From positions 124,001 to 188,000 of the forward strand of contig CAJUMZ010000001.1 in the NCBI GenBank assembly GCA_910587665.1: DNA of 64,000 bases. Reading direction: 5' to 3'. Positions 1 through 8,156 of this stretch are shown in pieces (position 1 is the first letter of the stretch; each line of letters begins with the position of its first letter). The notes below the pieces were generated by a model that ran no database searches, had not been told where the DNA came from, and saw only the letters and a list, made by a program, of their open reading frames with translations. The position numbers and the translations under genes were made by a program. Origin of the DNA: an uncultured Muribaculum sp. Lineage in GTDB: Bacteria > Bacteroidota > Bacteroidia > Bacteroidales > Muribaculaceae.

Positions 1-682
1 GTCTATTCTGTACTTCTTCTTGCTCATTTTGCTTGACAGGTTTTTCCGGTTGTTTTTCTTCCACATCATCAGGAAGGTACTTTTTCAGAATTTCCATAAA
101 AAGAAGGCTTAGGCGGTAAACATTACCTGAAAGGTTCTCTATATATTGAAAAGCCTCTTTCCTGTCTTGCTTTTGCAATTCATAGAGTTTATCCAGTTCC
201 TTCTTTTCCTTGTCGTATTCAGCCTTGCAGCGTTCATATTCCTTTTCTGCCTGTATTTCTTCTTCGTCCGTATGCTCCCGAAAACCAATGAAATCATATC
301 TGTGGTATGCGTCATTCAAAGGCTCGTGCAACTTGGTGGTAATCTCCAACTGGTCTTTAATTGCAGAATTATGCCTGTCTGCGTAGTGAAAACATACACG
401 CTTTATGATGTCATCATTCAGCGGTTTTGTTTCATAAGCCCGTATATTCTTTTCTATTTCGATTTTCAGACTATTGAGAATCAATGTGTATTGTTCTTTA
501 TGCTTGTCAAGTACCAGTTCAAGGATAGCGGATTCAAAAGCCTTTGTATCATTGTGCTGCCTGTAAAAAACGGTGATGAATTTCTGCTTGTCAAAAGAAA
601 AAGCATAATTGGTTACCCAATCATTATATATTCTGTTGAGTTCTCCGTATAGGGGAATCAGTTTGTTTATTTCTACAGCCAT
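1..682 (-). CDS. Hypothetical charged coiled-coil protein (3' end outside window)
   Basis: The minus strand stays open from an ATG at 682 to the window edge (227 codons, no stop), so the C-terminus is missing. The start lies 5 bases after the stop of the upstream DUF1016 gene, and GAGG overlapping that stop can act as ribosome binding site, so the two genes are co-transcribed. The protein begins MAVEINKLIPLYGEL, has no signal peptide, and is rich in Lys, Glu and Gln. Residues about 145-185 look like a charged coiled coil, and the visible end is Pro/Glu/Lys-rich. I recognise no family. It belongs to the AT-rich element carrying the integrase, so it is probably accessory cargo. Confidence 0.6.
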   Translation of the reverse strand, partial: MAVEINKLIPLYGELNRIYNDWVTNYAFSFDKQKFITVFYRQHNDTKAFESAILELVLDKHKEQYTLILNSLKIEIEKNIRAYETKPLNDDIIKRVCFHYADRHNSAIKDQLEITTKLHEPLNDAYHRYDFIGFREHTDEEEIQAEKEYERCKAEYDKEKKELDKLYELQKQDRKEAFQYIENLSGNVYRLSLLFMEILKKYLPDDVEEKQPEKPVKQNEQEEVQNR

Positions 683-687
683 AGACC

Positions 688-1983
688 TCAATTCTGGGGA
701 TTATTGTCCTTGTCAAGGAAAGATGACAGCTCTTCTTCCACCTCTTCCACACTTGGCAGAGCTGATTTCAAGTTTTCAGGTATAGCCTTGCTCAACTGGT
801 AATCACTGATGCCTATTGGTTGGTCGTAGCCTGTCAATGCGTATTGTGCTACCACCTCATCTTTTCCCTTACACAGCAACAACCCGATAGTCTTGTTGTC
901 ATTCTCTCCCCTCAGTTTGTCATCCACCACATTGATGTAGAAATTCAGTTGTCCTGCATACTCCGGTTTGAATGGGGTTGCTTTCAATTCCACTACGATA
1001 TATGCGTGTAGGGGAATTGAATATAAAATCAAGTCGGCAAAGAAATCGCTGTTGCCAATTTGAAAATGCTTCTGTCGAGCAACGAAAGCAAAACCATTGC
1101 CCATTTCCAACAAATAACGGGTAACATGCTTTACCAGCTGCTCTTCTATATCCCTTTCGTCTGCCTTTTCTTTCGCTCCTGCCAAATCGAAGATGTACGG
1201 GTCTTTCAACAGGTAATTGGCGAGGTCGCTTTGCGGTGCAGGAAGCGTGGCTGTGAAATTATTAACCTTGTTGCTGTTGATTTGTCTGCTATACAGATTG
1301 GTTTCAATTTGCATTTTAAGAACATTGCTGCTCCAGCCCATTTCCACAGACTGTTTCATGTACCAATATCTTATGCCTAACGGTAACGAACCGTCAAGTA
1401 TGACCATTTGGCTTGCCCAATTTATTCTGGCAATAGGGGAAGTCAAGAACAACTTTTCTATCTCACTAATCCCCATTTTGTAAATGGCAGAAACCGTTTT
1501 CTCCACATCTTGAATTTGCGCAGGAGCTTCCTGCGTAAATTCTAAAGACTGGCAATCAGTGGATTGTATTTGCGCAGTAAGTTTCTGCGTAAAATGTCCT
1601 TCGTTTAGTTTCAGAACCTCATCTGTAACATTCTGTATGCTTGGAACAGATAGCCTTGCATCCGTATCAATGAAACTTCGTAGCACGTTTAGCGGATATG
1701 ACCGTGCAAACTGGCACATATAAGTAAGGTTACGCTCCGAATAGCCTTTCTTTTCGGGATAATTGAACCGGATAGCCTTTGCCAATTGCTTGATGATTTT
1801 GCTTCCCCAACCGTGTAGTTGCTGATGATATAGAATATAGTTGCCCATCTTCCAGTAATGGAACAGCATTTGCGCATTGGCTGCGGTAATCAGCCGCACT
1901 TGCGCTTGTTGTATTTCCGAACCGACAGCATTTATAAATGCGTCAAAGTTCGTCTTTTCTATGTTATATCCGTTGTTGTTCAT
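688..1983 (-). CDS. DUF1016 (YhcG-like) PDDEXK nuclease-domain protein
   Basis: This 431-residue protein has the two-part DUF1016 layout. An N-terminal helical domain (about 20-105) contains the WKMGNYI and YSERNLTYM blocks. A C-terminal PDDEXK-like core (about 290-400) shows DFFADLILY followed by YIVVELK, the acidic and E-x-K elements of the fold. Members are common in Bacteroidota mobile elements, often near restriction genes; their biochemical role is not settled. It starts at ATG 1983, is followed 5 bases later by the hypothetical gene, and lies just downstream of the integrase. Base composition is visibly more AT-rich than the chromosome after 3.6 kb, consistent with acquisition by transfer. 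Confidence 0.85.
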   Translation of the reverse strand: MNNNGYNIEKTNFDAFINAVGSEIQQAQVRLITAANAQMLFHYWKMGNYILYHQQLHGWGSKIIKQLAKAIRFNYPEKKGYSERNLTYMCQFARSYPLNVLRSFIDTDARLSVPSIQNVTDEVLKLNEGHFTQKLTAQIQSTDCQSLEFTQEAPAQIQDVEKTVSAIYKMGISEIEKLFLTSPIARINWASQMVILDGSLPLGIRYWYMKQSVEMGWSSNVLKMQIETNLYSRQINSNKVNNFTATLPAPQSDLANYLLKDPYIFDLAGAKEKADERDIEEQLVKHVTRYLLEMGNGFAFVARQKHFQIGNSDFFADLILYSIPLHAYIVVELKATPFKPEYAGQLNFYINVVDDKLRGENDNKTIGLLLCKGKDEVVAQYALTGYDQPIGISDYQLSKAIPENLKSALPSVEEVEEELSSFLDKDNNPQN

Positions 1984-2048
1984 CTTATGATATTTTCGCG
2001 TTACAAATATAATTCAAAGGCGGTAACCAATGAAACTAATTGATACTT

Positions 2049-3332
2049 TTATAGTTGATTAAACTTATTCATGGCATTGGCTCTAATATCATCCGCTATG
2101 TCAATGTAGGGCTTCATTGCTTTGTAATCGCTGTGTCCCGTCCATTTCATAACCACCTGAGCCGGGATACCGAGAGCCAGCGCATTACAGATGAATGTTC
2201 TTCTTCCCGCATGGGTTGTTAACAATGCGTATTTTGGGGTGACTTCATCTATACGTTCATTTCCTTTATAATAAGTCTCCCGTACAGGCTCATTGATTTC
2301 AGCCAGTTCCCCCAATTCTTTCAGATAATCATTCATCTTCTGATTGCTGATAACAGGCAGTGCCATGTGGTTTTCAAAATGGACTTCCTTGTATTTTTCG
2401 AGTATGGCTTTACTGTGGTCGTTCAGTTCGATTATCAGACTGTCTGCCGTTTTAACTGTTGTAACTTCGATATGGTCGGGTTTCACATCGCTTCTTTTCA
2501 GGTTACGAACATCTGAATATCGCAGGCTTGTGAAGCAACAGAACAGAAAAACATCCCTTACACGCTCCAGATATTGTTTGTCTTTTGGTATCTGATAATC
2601 TTTCAGCCTGTTCAATTCGTCCCAAGTCAGGAATATCACCTTTTTAGAGGTGGTTTTCAATTTGGGTTTGAAAGTGTCGTATGCTATATTCTGATGATGC
2701 CCTTTTTTGAAACTCCAACGCAGGAACCATTTGAGGAATCCCATCTGCTTGCCGATGGTGCTGTTCCTCATGTCCTTTTTGTCACGCAGGAAATTCACAT
2801 ATTCGTTCAAGCCGAACTCGTTGAAGTATTCAAAGGTTACATCTTCCTTGAACTCCTTGAGGTGATTTCTCACCGCTGCAAATTTTTCGTATGTAGATGC
2901 TGTCCAATTATTCTGATTGCCACATTCGTTTACAAACTCGTCAAATACCTCCCAAAAACTAATCTGCGTTTCTTTCTGTTGTTCTTCGCTGGTGTCTTTC
3001 ATACGCAGATTGAACGCATCCTTTAGCTGTTGGGTGGTTGGCATGATTTCCTGCACCTCAAATTCCTTGAATACGTTTTGCATTTCGGCATAGTATCTCA
3101 GCAAGTCCGCATTTATTTCGGATGCACTTTGTTTTAGCTTGTTGGTGCATCCGTTTTTTACCCGTTGTTTGTCGGCATCCCATTTGGCTACGTCAATCCG
3201 ATAGCCTGTTGTAAACTCGATACGTTGGCTTGTGTATATGACGCGCATACGGATAGGCACGTTCTCTATGATTGGCACACCGTTCTTCTTCCGGCTTTCC
3301 AATGCAAAAATGATGTTACGTTTGATATTCAT
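2049..3332 (-). CDS. Tyrosine recombinase / integrase of the left-hand element
   Basis: This 427-residue site-specific recombinase has an arm-binding N-terminus (about 1-100), a SAM-like core-binding domain (about 115-215) and a catalytic domain (about 230-420). The active-site set is readable: Arg in FTSLRYSDV, Lys in TVKTAD, the H-x-x-R block THAGRRTF, His in WTGHSDY, and the nucleophile Tyr409 in MKPYIDIAD. It should excise and integrate the AT-rich element to which it belongs. Its 5' end faces the presumed attachment junction about 150 bp away, the usual place for an integrative-element integrase. The start is the ATG at 3332, which gives the full arm domain. Confidence 0.92.
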   Translation of the reverse strand: MNIKRNIIFALESRKKNGVPIIENVPIRMRVIYTSQRIEFTTGYRIDVAKWDADKQRVKNGCTNKLKQSASEINADLLRYYAEMQNVFKEFEVQEIMPTTQQLKDAFNLRMKDTSEEQQKETQISFWEVFDEFVNECGNQNNWTASTYEKFAAVRNHLKEFKEDVTFEYFNEFGLNEYVNFLRDKKDMRNSTIGKQMGFLKWFLRWSFKKGHHQNIAYDTFKPKLKTTSKKVIFLTWDELNRLKDYQIPKDKQYLERVRDVFLFCCFTSLRYSDVRNLKRSDVKPDHIEVTTVKTADSLIIELNDHSKAILEKYKEVHFENHMALPVISNQKMNDYLKELGELAEINEPVRETYYKGNERIDEVTPKYALLTTHAGRRTFICNALALGIPAQVVMKWTGHSDYKAMKPYIDIADDIRANAMNKFNQL

Positions 3333-3477
3333 AATTGGGTGCGTTTGAAAATTACACCCAAATTTACACCCAATATTTGAGATAACAAAACATATTCAGA
3401 AAGATTTAGATTTACTCCATACATTTGATTATATATGATTATCAATGATTTGCAATTTTATGATATTTTCTGAAAGC

Positions 3478-3508
3478 GTAGGTTCGAGAGCCTCTCTCTC
3501 CGCTCCAA
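3478..3508 (+). other. Candidate attachment junction resembling a tRNA 3' end
   Basis: The bases GGTTCGAGAGCCTCTCTCTC at 3481-3500, followed by CGCTCCA, resemble the T-loop and acceptor 3' strand of a serine-type tRNA, but no complete tRNA can be folded upstream. Composition changes from AT-rich to more GC-rich here and two integrases diverge from this point. I read it as the right-hand duplicate of a tRNA 3' end (attR) left by integration. The intact tRNA would lie left of the window. The T-stem is imperfect, so the tRNA identity is not certain. Confidence 0.45.
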
Positions 3509-3512
3509 CATC

Positions 3513-3542
3513 AACGCCTGCAAGCATATGCTTGCAGGCGTT
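3513..3542. repeat. Perfect 30-bp palindrome next to the attachment junction
   Basis: Two 15-base arms, AACGCCTGCAAGCAT and its exact complement, meet with no loop. Only a short T run follows on the plus strand, so it could be the transcription terminator of the interrupted tRNA gene, or a binding site for either flanking recombinase. The rest of the 3333-3631 gap shows only AT-rich leader sequence and no further gene. Confidence 0.7.
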
Positions 3543-3631
3543 TGACATAATATCCGCCGCAATTTACATAAGCAATTCGATGTCAAGGTGAGTATTCTTG
3601 CTGTAACTTGGTGTAAAAAAACTCAAATCAG

Positions 3632-4852
3632 ATGGCATCAATCAAAGTAAAATTCCGCCCCTCCACCGTAGCCGGACACGAAGGCTCAATCTACTATCAG
3701 ATAATCCACGAGAGAAAGGCGCGGCAGCTGCTCTCACCCTACCGTATATACCCAGACGAGTGGAATGAGCGACGCGCCACAGTGACGTCCGGCAACATGG
3801 ATACGCGCAAGCCGGCAATCCTCGCCATAAGGGAAAACATACTCCACGACACGGAACGGCTCAACCGTATTGTACGCCGGCTTGAAAGCAGCCGTGCAGC
3901 ATATTCCGCCGACGACCTCATAGAGGAATTTAACCGCTACACTAGCGAGTGTTCATTCGGCAATTTCATGAAAAACATTATCGACACGCTCCGGCAAAAT
4001 GCCAGGATAAGAACCTCCGAGACATATTATGCGGCACAGCGCAGTTTCAGCAAATTTCTCAGCTCCCGCCCGTCAGCGAGCGACGGCGACATAATGCTCG
4101 ACCGCATCACACCGGAACTGATGGAGGCATATGAGGCATGGCAACGGTCACGCGGCGTGGCACCAAATACCATCTCGTTCTACACGAGGATACTGCGAGC
4201 TGTATATAACCGTGCGGTAGAGTTCGGCATTACCGAGGACCGGATGCCGTTCCGACGCGTGTACACGGGTGTCGACAAGACCGTGAAGCGTGCGCTCCCC
4301 ATCCGCGCCATAAAGAAAATCAAGACGCTTGACCTTACCATGATACCACGCCTTGACTATGCGCGCGACATGTTTCTGCTCAGCTTCTATCTCAGGGGGA
4401 TGAGCTTTGTCGACATGGCGTATCTGCGCAAAAACGACCTGAGAAACGGGTATGTCACCTACCGCCGGCGCAAGACCGGGCAACAGCTTGTAATAAAGTG
4501 GACCAAGGAGATGCAACTTATCCTCGACAAGTATCCCCGCAATGGAAGCGGCTACCTGCTTCCGATAATCAAAAACGGCACCACCAACGAACGATGCAGC
4601 TACCGCAACGCAAGCTACAATATCAACAACAGCCTGAAAAAGATCGCGGAGATGGCCGGAGTGGAGATACCGCTGACACTTTATGTGGCACGCCACAGCT
4701 GGGCGTCGGCGGCAAAGGCCAAAGGCATCCCGGTAGGGGTGATCAGCGAAGGGATGGGTCATGACTCCGAGGCGACCACGCGCATATATCTCGCGTCGCT
4801 CGACACCTCGGTCGTGGATCGCGCCAACGCACTAATACTTTCATCGCTATAA
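3632..4852 (+). CDS. Second tyrosine recombinase, chromosomal composition
   Basis: This 406-residue phage-integrase family protein has an Arm-DNA-binding N-terminus, a SAM-like domain (about 105-200) and a catalytic domain (about 215-400). Catalytic residues are visible: Arg in YLRGMSFVD, Lys in RRRKTGQQL, H-x-x-W in the variant ARHSWAS box, His in GMGHDSE, and nucleophile Tyr386 in TTRIYLAS. Unlike the integrase at 2049-3332 it has the GC content of its right-hand neighbours. It diverges from that integrase with 299 bp between the start codons. It could be the integrase of an older element extending rightward, or a DNA invertase of the kind common in Bacteroidales. No matching inverted repeats were found nearby. 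Confidence 0.88.
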   Translation: MASIKVKFRPSTVAGHEGSIYYQIIHERKARQLLSPYRIYPDEWNERRATVTSGNMDTRKPAILAIRENILHDTERLNRIVRRLESSRAAYSADDLIEEFNRYTSECSFGNFMKNIIDTLRQNARIRTSETYYAAQRSFSKFLSSRPSASDGDIMLDRITPELMEAYEAWQRSRGVAPNTISFYTRILRAVYNRAVEFGITEDRMPFRRVYTGVDKTVKRALPIRAIKKIKTLDLTMIPRLDYARDMFLLSFYLRGMSFVDMAYLRKNDLRNGYVTYRRRKTGQQLVIKWTKEMQLILDKYPRNGSGYLLPIIKNGTTNERCSYRNASYNINNSLKKIAEMAGVEIPLTLYVARHSWASAAKAKGIPVGVISEGMGHDSEATTRIYLASLDTSVVDRANALILSSL

Positions 4853-4878
4853 TGTCGTGTCACTATGAATATTATTTG

Positions 4879-4886
4879 TATATTTG
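4879..4886 (+). promoter_or_regulatory. Candidate -7 element TATATTTG before the plug-domain gene
   Basis: TATATTTG fits the Bacteroidota -7 consensus TAnnTTTG and lies 16 bases before the ATG at 4903, just after the recombinase stop codon. No clear -33 TTTG is seen at the usual distance. This suggests the plug/GH8 pair can be transcribed independently of the recombinase. Confidence 0.45.
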
Positions 4887-4902
4887 CAAAAACATCATTA
4901 TC

Positions 4903-5586
4903 ATGAAATACATTGCAAGCTTACTTACAATGCTGTCGGTCTTGTTTTCCGTCAAAGGGGAAGAGATACCCTTCAACGGGCTTATCGTTGACGCCGGGGG
5001 CAAGCCGGTCAGCAAAGTGAGGGTATGGGTAAAAGACGAAGGCAGCTATGCCACATCCGACAAGCAGGGGCGTTTCGGGTTGAGCGAAGTTAACCCCACC
5101 GATACCCTCAACCTGAAAATCAAGAAAAAAGTCTACCGCATTGCCGTCGACGGCAGGAAGTCGATGAAAATCACGGTAATCGACGCCGGCATAAAGGAAG
5201 TCAACGAAGAGCCGGAGATAATGGATCTCGGCTACGGATATGTGAAACGCCGCGAACGCATCAACGCGAGTTCCGGCATCACCGGGGCGAGACTGCGCGC
5301 GACCGGGCAATCCAACATACTTGACGCGCTCCGCGGGCTTGTGCCGGGGCTCAATATAAGTGGAAGCTCGCGCAACGGCGACCAGAGTGTCACCATCCGC
5401 GGCATCCACAGCATAAATTCATCAAATGAACCGCTTTATGTGGTCGACGACCTGCCGGTCAGCTCACTCGATGGCATAAGTCTTTACGACGTGGAGCGCG
5501 TGGAAGTGCTCAAAGACGCCCCGATCTATGGCTCGCGTGGAGCCAACGGTGCAATCATCGTGACCACCAAACGTGGCAGACCATAA
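4903..5586 (+). CDS. SusC-like N-terminal half: carboxypeptidase-regulatory plus TonB plug domain, no barrel
   Basis: The reading frame is open from an ATG at 4852 that overlaps the recombinase stop. The ATG at 4903 is preferred because it begins a signal peptide (MKYIASLLTMLSVLFSVKG) and follows a -7 element. The mature protein (227 codons in all) has a carboxypeptidase-D regulatory-like fold (about 23-90) and a complete TonB plug (about 115-225) with the SusC motifs LRGLVPGLNI, VTIRGIHSI, PLYVVDDLP and GSRGANGAIIVTTK. It then stops where a 22-strand barrel of several hundred residues should begin. No barrel fragment follows, because the GH8 gene starts 22 bases later. It is either a stable truncated family or a decayed receptor. 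Confidence 0.8.
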   Translation: MKYIASLLTMLSVLFSVKGEEIPFNGLIVDAGGKPVSKVRVWVKDEGSYATSDKQGRFGLSEVNPTDTLNLKIKKKVYRIAVDGRKSMKITVIDAGIKEVNEEPEIMDLGYGYVKRRERINASSGITGARLRATGQSNILDALRGLVPGLNISGSSRNGDQSVTIRGIHSINSSNEPLYVVDDLPVSSLDGISLYDVERVEVLKDAPIYGSRGANGAIIVTTKRGRP

Positions 5587-5608
5587 CTCTACACACAATA
5601 ATTATAAT

Positions 5609-6820
5609 ATGACTAAGCTTAGAAGTACAATCTTAGGATGTGCGGTGCTGACAGCCGCGACGGGATATGCCGAAAATATGTTTGGCACAGTCCTTGGGAA
5701 AACAGAGGAAGAGACAAAAGAAAAAATCGAAAGCGTATGGCGTCACTTTTTCACGCCCGGCGACATCACCAGATATGAGGATGACGGGCAATGCAGCGTG
5801 TATTACCTCGCCGATGACGACAAGGCGTTTATCATGGATACCGGCAGCAATGACGTGCGCACCGAAGGTATGTCCTACGGCATGATGATAAGCGTTCAGC
5901 TTGACAGGCGCGATGAATTTGACCGTCTCTGGAACTGGAGCAAGGAATACATGGCATATGGCGAGGATTCACCATGGAGCGGCTATTTCTGCTGGCAATG
6001 CTTGCCCGACGGCACCAAAATCGGAGGCAGCAACGCCTCCGACGGCGAATTGTACTACGTCACCTCACTTTTCCTCGCCGGCAAGCGGTGGAACGAACAG
6101 CGATACATCGACGAGGCAAACGAGATATTGAGGAAAATAATGACAAAAGACGGGGAGAAGACAGGTGTATATGACCTGTTCGACCGCGACCGACGCCTGA
6201 TAACCTTCGTTCCCGACAACGCCGGACACGGGTTTACCGACCCGTCGTATCAGTTGCCCGCATTCCTTGACTATTGGGCCGTGACTGCGGCAACCGACCG
6301 TGACTTCTGGAAAGAAGCGGCCGACGCCGCGCGTGACCACCTCATAGAGAGCGCACATCCGGTCACCGGACTGCACCCCGACTATAGCAATTACGACGGC
6401 TCACCTTACAGATGGCCGCACGCGGGATATGACACCTCGATCTACATGTATGACGCTATCCGGTGCGCGATGAATATCGGCATGGATTACTATCTTACAG
6501 GTAAAGACAAGTCACGCCAGGGCGACGTTATGAAGCGGATGCTCCGATTTTTCAAGAATGACGGATATGCCCACGGTCATTTCCCCGTAGACGGGAGCAA
6601 TCCGTTTGGAGGTTACTCACGCGGCATGGACGGGTCAAATGCGGTAGGTGCGATCGCGCTTGCAAAATCGGATGATCCTGCCGAGCGCGCCCTCGCCGCC
6701 GAATTTATCCAACGGTTGTGGGATGCAGAGCCGCCCACCGGGAAATACCGCTACTACGAAGGTATGGTCTATTTCCTGTCCATGCTTCATCTATCGGGTA
6801 ATTTCTCCTTTGATCTCTGA
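5609..6820 (+). CDS. Glycoside hydrolase family 8 (xylanase / oligoxylanase type), secreted
   Basis: ATG at 5609 begins a signal peptide (MTKLRSTILGCAVLTAATGYA); an upstream in-frame GTG is not needed. The 403-residue protein has the GH8 (alpha/alpha)6 hallmarks: the TEGMSYGMM block with Glu86 in the position of the general acid, the WNWSKEYM block after it, and YMYDAIRCAMN with Asp282 in the general-base region. Family members cut beta-1,4-xylan, xylo-oligosaccharides or beta-glucans. Similarity to Bacteroidota xylan enzymes favours xylan, but substrate is an inference. It sits 22 bases after the plug gene, probably in one transcript, and converges with the metal permease with a 13-base gap. 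Confidence 0.88.
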   Translation: MTKLRSTILGCAVLTAATGYAENMFGTVLGKTEEETKEKIESVWRHFFTPGDITRYEDDGQCSVYYLADDDKAFIMDTGSNDVRTEGMSYGMMISVQLDRRDEFDRLWNWSKEYMAYGEDSPWSGYFCWQCLPDGTKIGGSNASDGELYYVTSLFLAGKRWNEQRYIDEANEILRKIMTKDGEKTGVYDLFDRDRRLITFVPDNAGHGFTDPSYQLPAFLDYWAVTAATDRDFWKEAADAARDHLIESAHPVTGLHPDYSNYDGSPYRWPHAGYDTSIYMYDAIRCAMNIGMDYYLTGKDKSRQGDVMKRMLRFFKNDGYAHGHFPVDGSNPFGGYSRGMDGSNAVGAIALAKSDDPAERALAAEFIQRLWDAEPPTGKYRYYEGMVYFLSMLHLSGNFSFDL

Positions 6821-6833
6821 CCCTCTGCCCGTA

Positions 6834-8072
6834 TCAGGCGTCGACCGGATCAAAACCTATTTCGCGGATCTTCCCGATCACGGCGTCGCGGTCATGCTCA
6901 CCCTCGACAAAGGCCACGCCCGACGGCAGATCGACAGTAACCGACGTCACCCCTTCGATACGGGCAAGATTTTTCTCTATTGTAGCCTTGCAATGGGCAC
7001 AGCTCATTCCTTTGATGTGATACTCTGTTGTCATGTCAGTGATTTTATTATGTTTACGATTATATAATTGTGCGGTAAAAGCGATTACAAGAAGCGACAC
7101 AAGTATGACCGAACATACCGTATCAAACACCGATAACGATGACACCCCATGGCATGCGCCGTGAATCGTCGCCAATGGCGCGGTAAACCATTCGCTGGGC
7201 AGAAGGTAGTCGACGGCAAACCCGAAGCATATTGCACCGACGACAATAGAGCCGAGATACACTGCCGCGCTACGCCTGCCCATTGTGCGGGATATCACGG
7301 TGATGGAGGCGAAGTTGGCGGCAGGGCCGGCCATAAGCAGCACGAGTGCCGTGCCAGGAGAAAGACCCTTTAACATCAATGATAACGCAATGGGAATCGA
7401 GCCGGTGGCACACACATACATCGGAACCGCAACAATCACCACGGCAATCATAGCCAGAAGGGGTCGGTCGGCAAGCGACACAAAGAAATCAGACGGCACA
7501 CACACTGTGATAAGGGCAGCGATAACAAGCCCGAGCACCAACCATTTCCCTATGCTTTGCACCATGCGGAAAAAGCCGTAATAAAGCGCGCTTTTCATTT
7601 TTCCGGCAAAAGTGTCAGGGATTGTTTCCCCGTCATCACCTACACGGGAGCAGCCCTGCGCTTCCGGAGAGCCTTTTTCAGCCTTGCCGACCAAACAACC
7701 GCCGGCAAAGGCCGTCACAAGCGCGGCAACCGGGCGAATAACTGCAAATGCAGGTCCAAGAAGCGAATAGGTGGCGGCTATACTGTCGACACCGGTCTGC
7801 GGTGTCGCTATCAGAAATGATGACGAGGCCGCACTCGACGCACCGTTGCGCCGCATAGCCACGGCGGTCGGAAGTACACCGCATGAGCATAACGGCAACG
7901 GAATTCCTATAATTGCCGCCTTAACCACCGACCGCCATCCCGATCCGGATAGATGACGGCTCATAACCCTTGCGGGGACAAACGCGTGAAGCAACCCCGC
8001 AATAAAAAAGCCAAGCAAGATGTAGGGCGACATCTCGTTGAGCATAAAAAGTAATGTCTCTAAAATTTCCAT
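6834..8072 (-). CDS. SO_0444-type Cu/Zn efflux permease with C-terminal HMA domain
   Basis: The 412-residue protein starts at ATG 8072 (MEILETLLF); the longer frame begins with TTG and lacks support. Residues about 1-320 form the multi-pass permease (DUF318/YraQ type) with the conserved PLPLCSCGVLP loop, whose CxC can bind metal. Residues about 349-412 are a heavy-metal-associated domain with the GMSCAHC loop (Cys358, Cys361). The family exports soft metals such as copper or zinc. It lies directly downstream of an AraC regulator that also has a CxxC HMA-like domain (84-bp gap), so the regulator probably senses the same metal. A -7 box sits only five bases from the ATG. Confidence 0.88.
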   Translation of the reverse strand: MEILETLLFMLNEMSPYILLGFFIAGLLHAFVPARVMSRHLSGSGWRSVVKAAIIGIPLPLCSCGVLPTAVAMRRNGASSAASSSFLIATPQTGVDSIAATYSLLGPAFAVIRPVAALVTAFAGGCLVGKAEKGSPEAQGCSRVGDDGETIPDTFAGKMKSALYYGFFRMVQSIGKWLVLGLVIAALITVCVPSDFFVSLADRPLLAMIAVVIVAVPMYVCATGSIPIALSLMLKGLSPGTALVLLMAGPAANFASITVISRTMGRRSAAVYLGSIVVGAICFGFAVDYLLPSEWFTAPLATIHGACHGVSSLSVFDTVCSVILVSLLVIAFTAQLYNRKHNKITDMTTEYHIKGMSCAHCKATIEKNLARIEGVTSVTVDLPSGVAFVEGEHDRDAVIGKIREIGFDPVDA

Positions 8073-8077
8073 TGCGA

Positions 8078-8085
8078 CAAAATTA
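8078..8085 (-). promoter_or_regulatory. -7 element TAATTTTG directly abutting the permease start codon
   Basis: Reading the minus strand, TAATTTTG ends five bases before the ATG at 8072, so transcription would begin at or within a few bases of the start codon. A good -33 TTTG is not visible at 19-21 bases, which would suit an activator-dependent promoter. Confidence 0.45.
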
Positions 8086-8156
8086 CTCCACCGCAATCTT
8101 TGTCACGTTACATTATTTTGCAAAAATGTTGCATATTGCCGTAATCCGATAGCCGG

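Noticed and set aside
146..652. Plus-strand frame of 168 codons at the window start
   Set aside because: It lies opposite a minus-strand frame that is open from 682 to the edge and coupled to the DUF1016 gene. Its Phe/Leu-rich sequence is typical of the complement of Lys/Glu-rich codons.
4148..4762. Minus-strand frame of 204 codons inside the second recombinase
   Set aside because: Antisense shadow of an intact recombinase with all catalytic residues.
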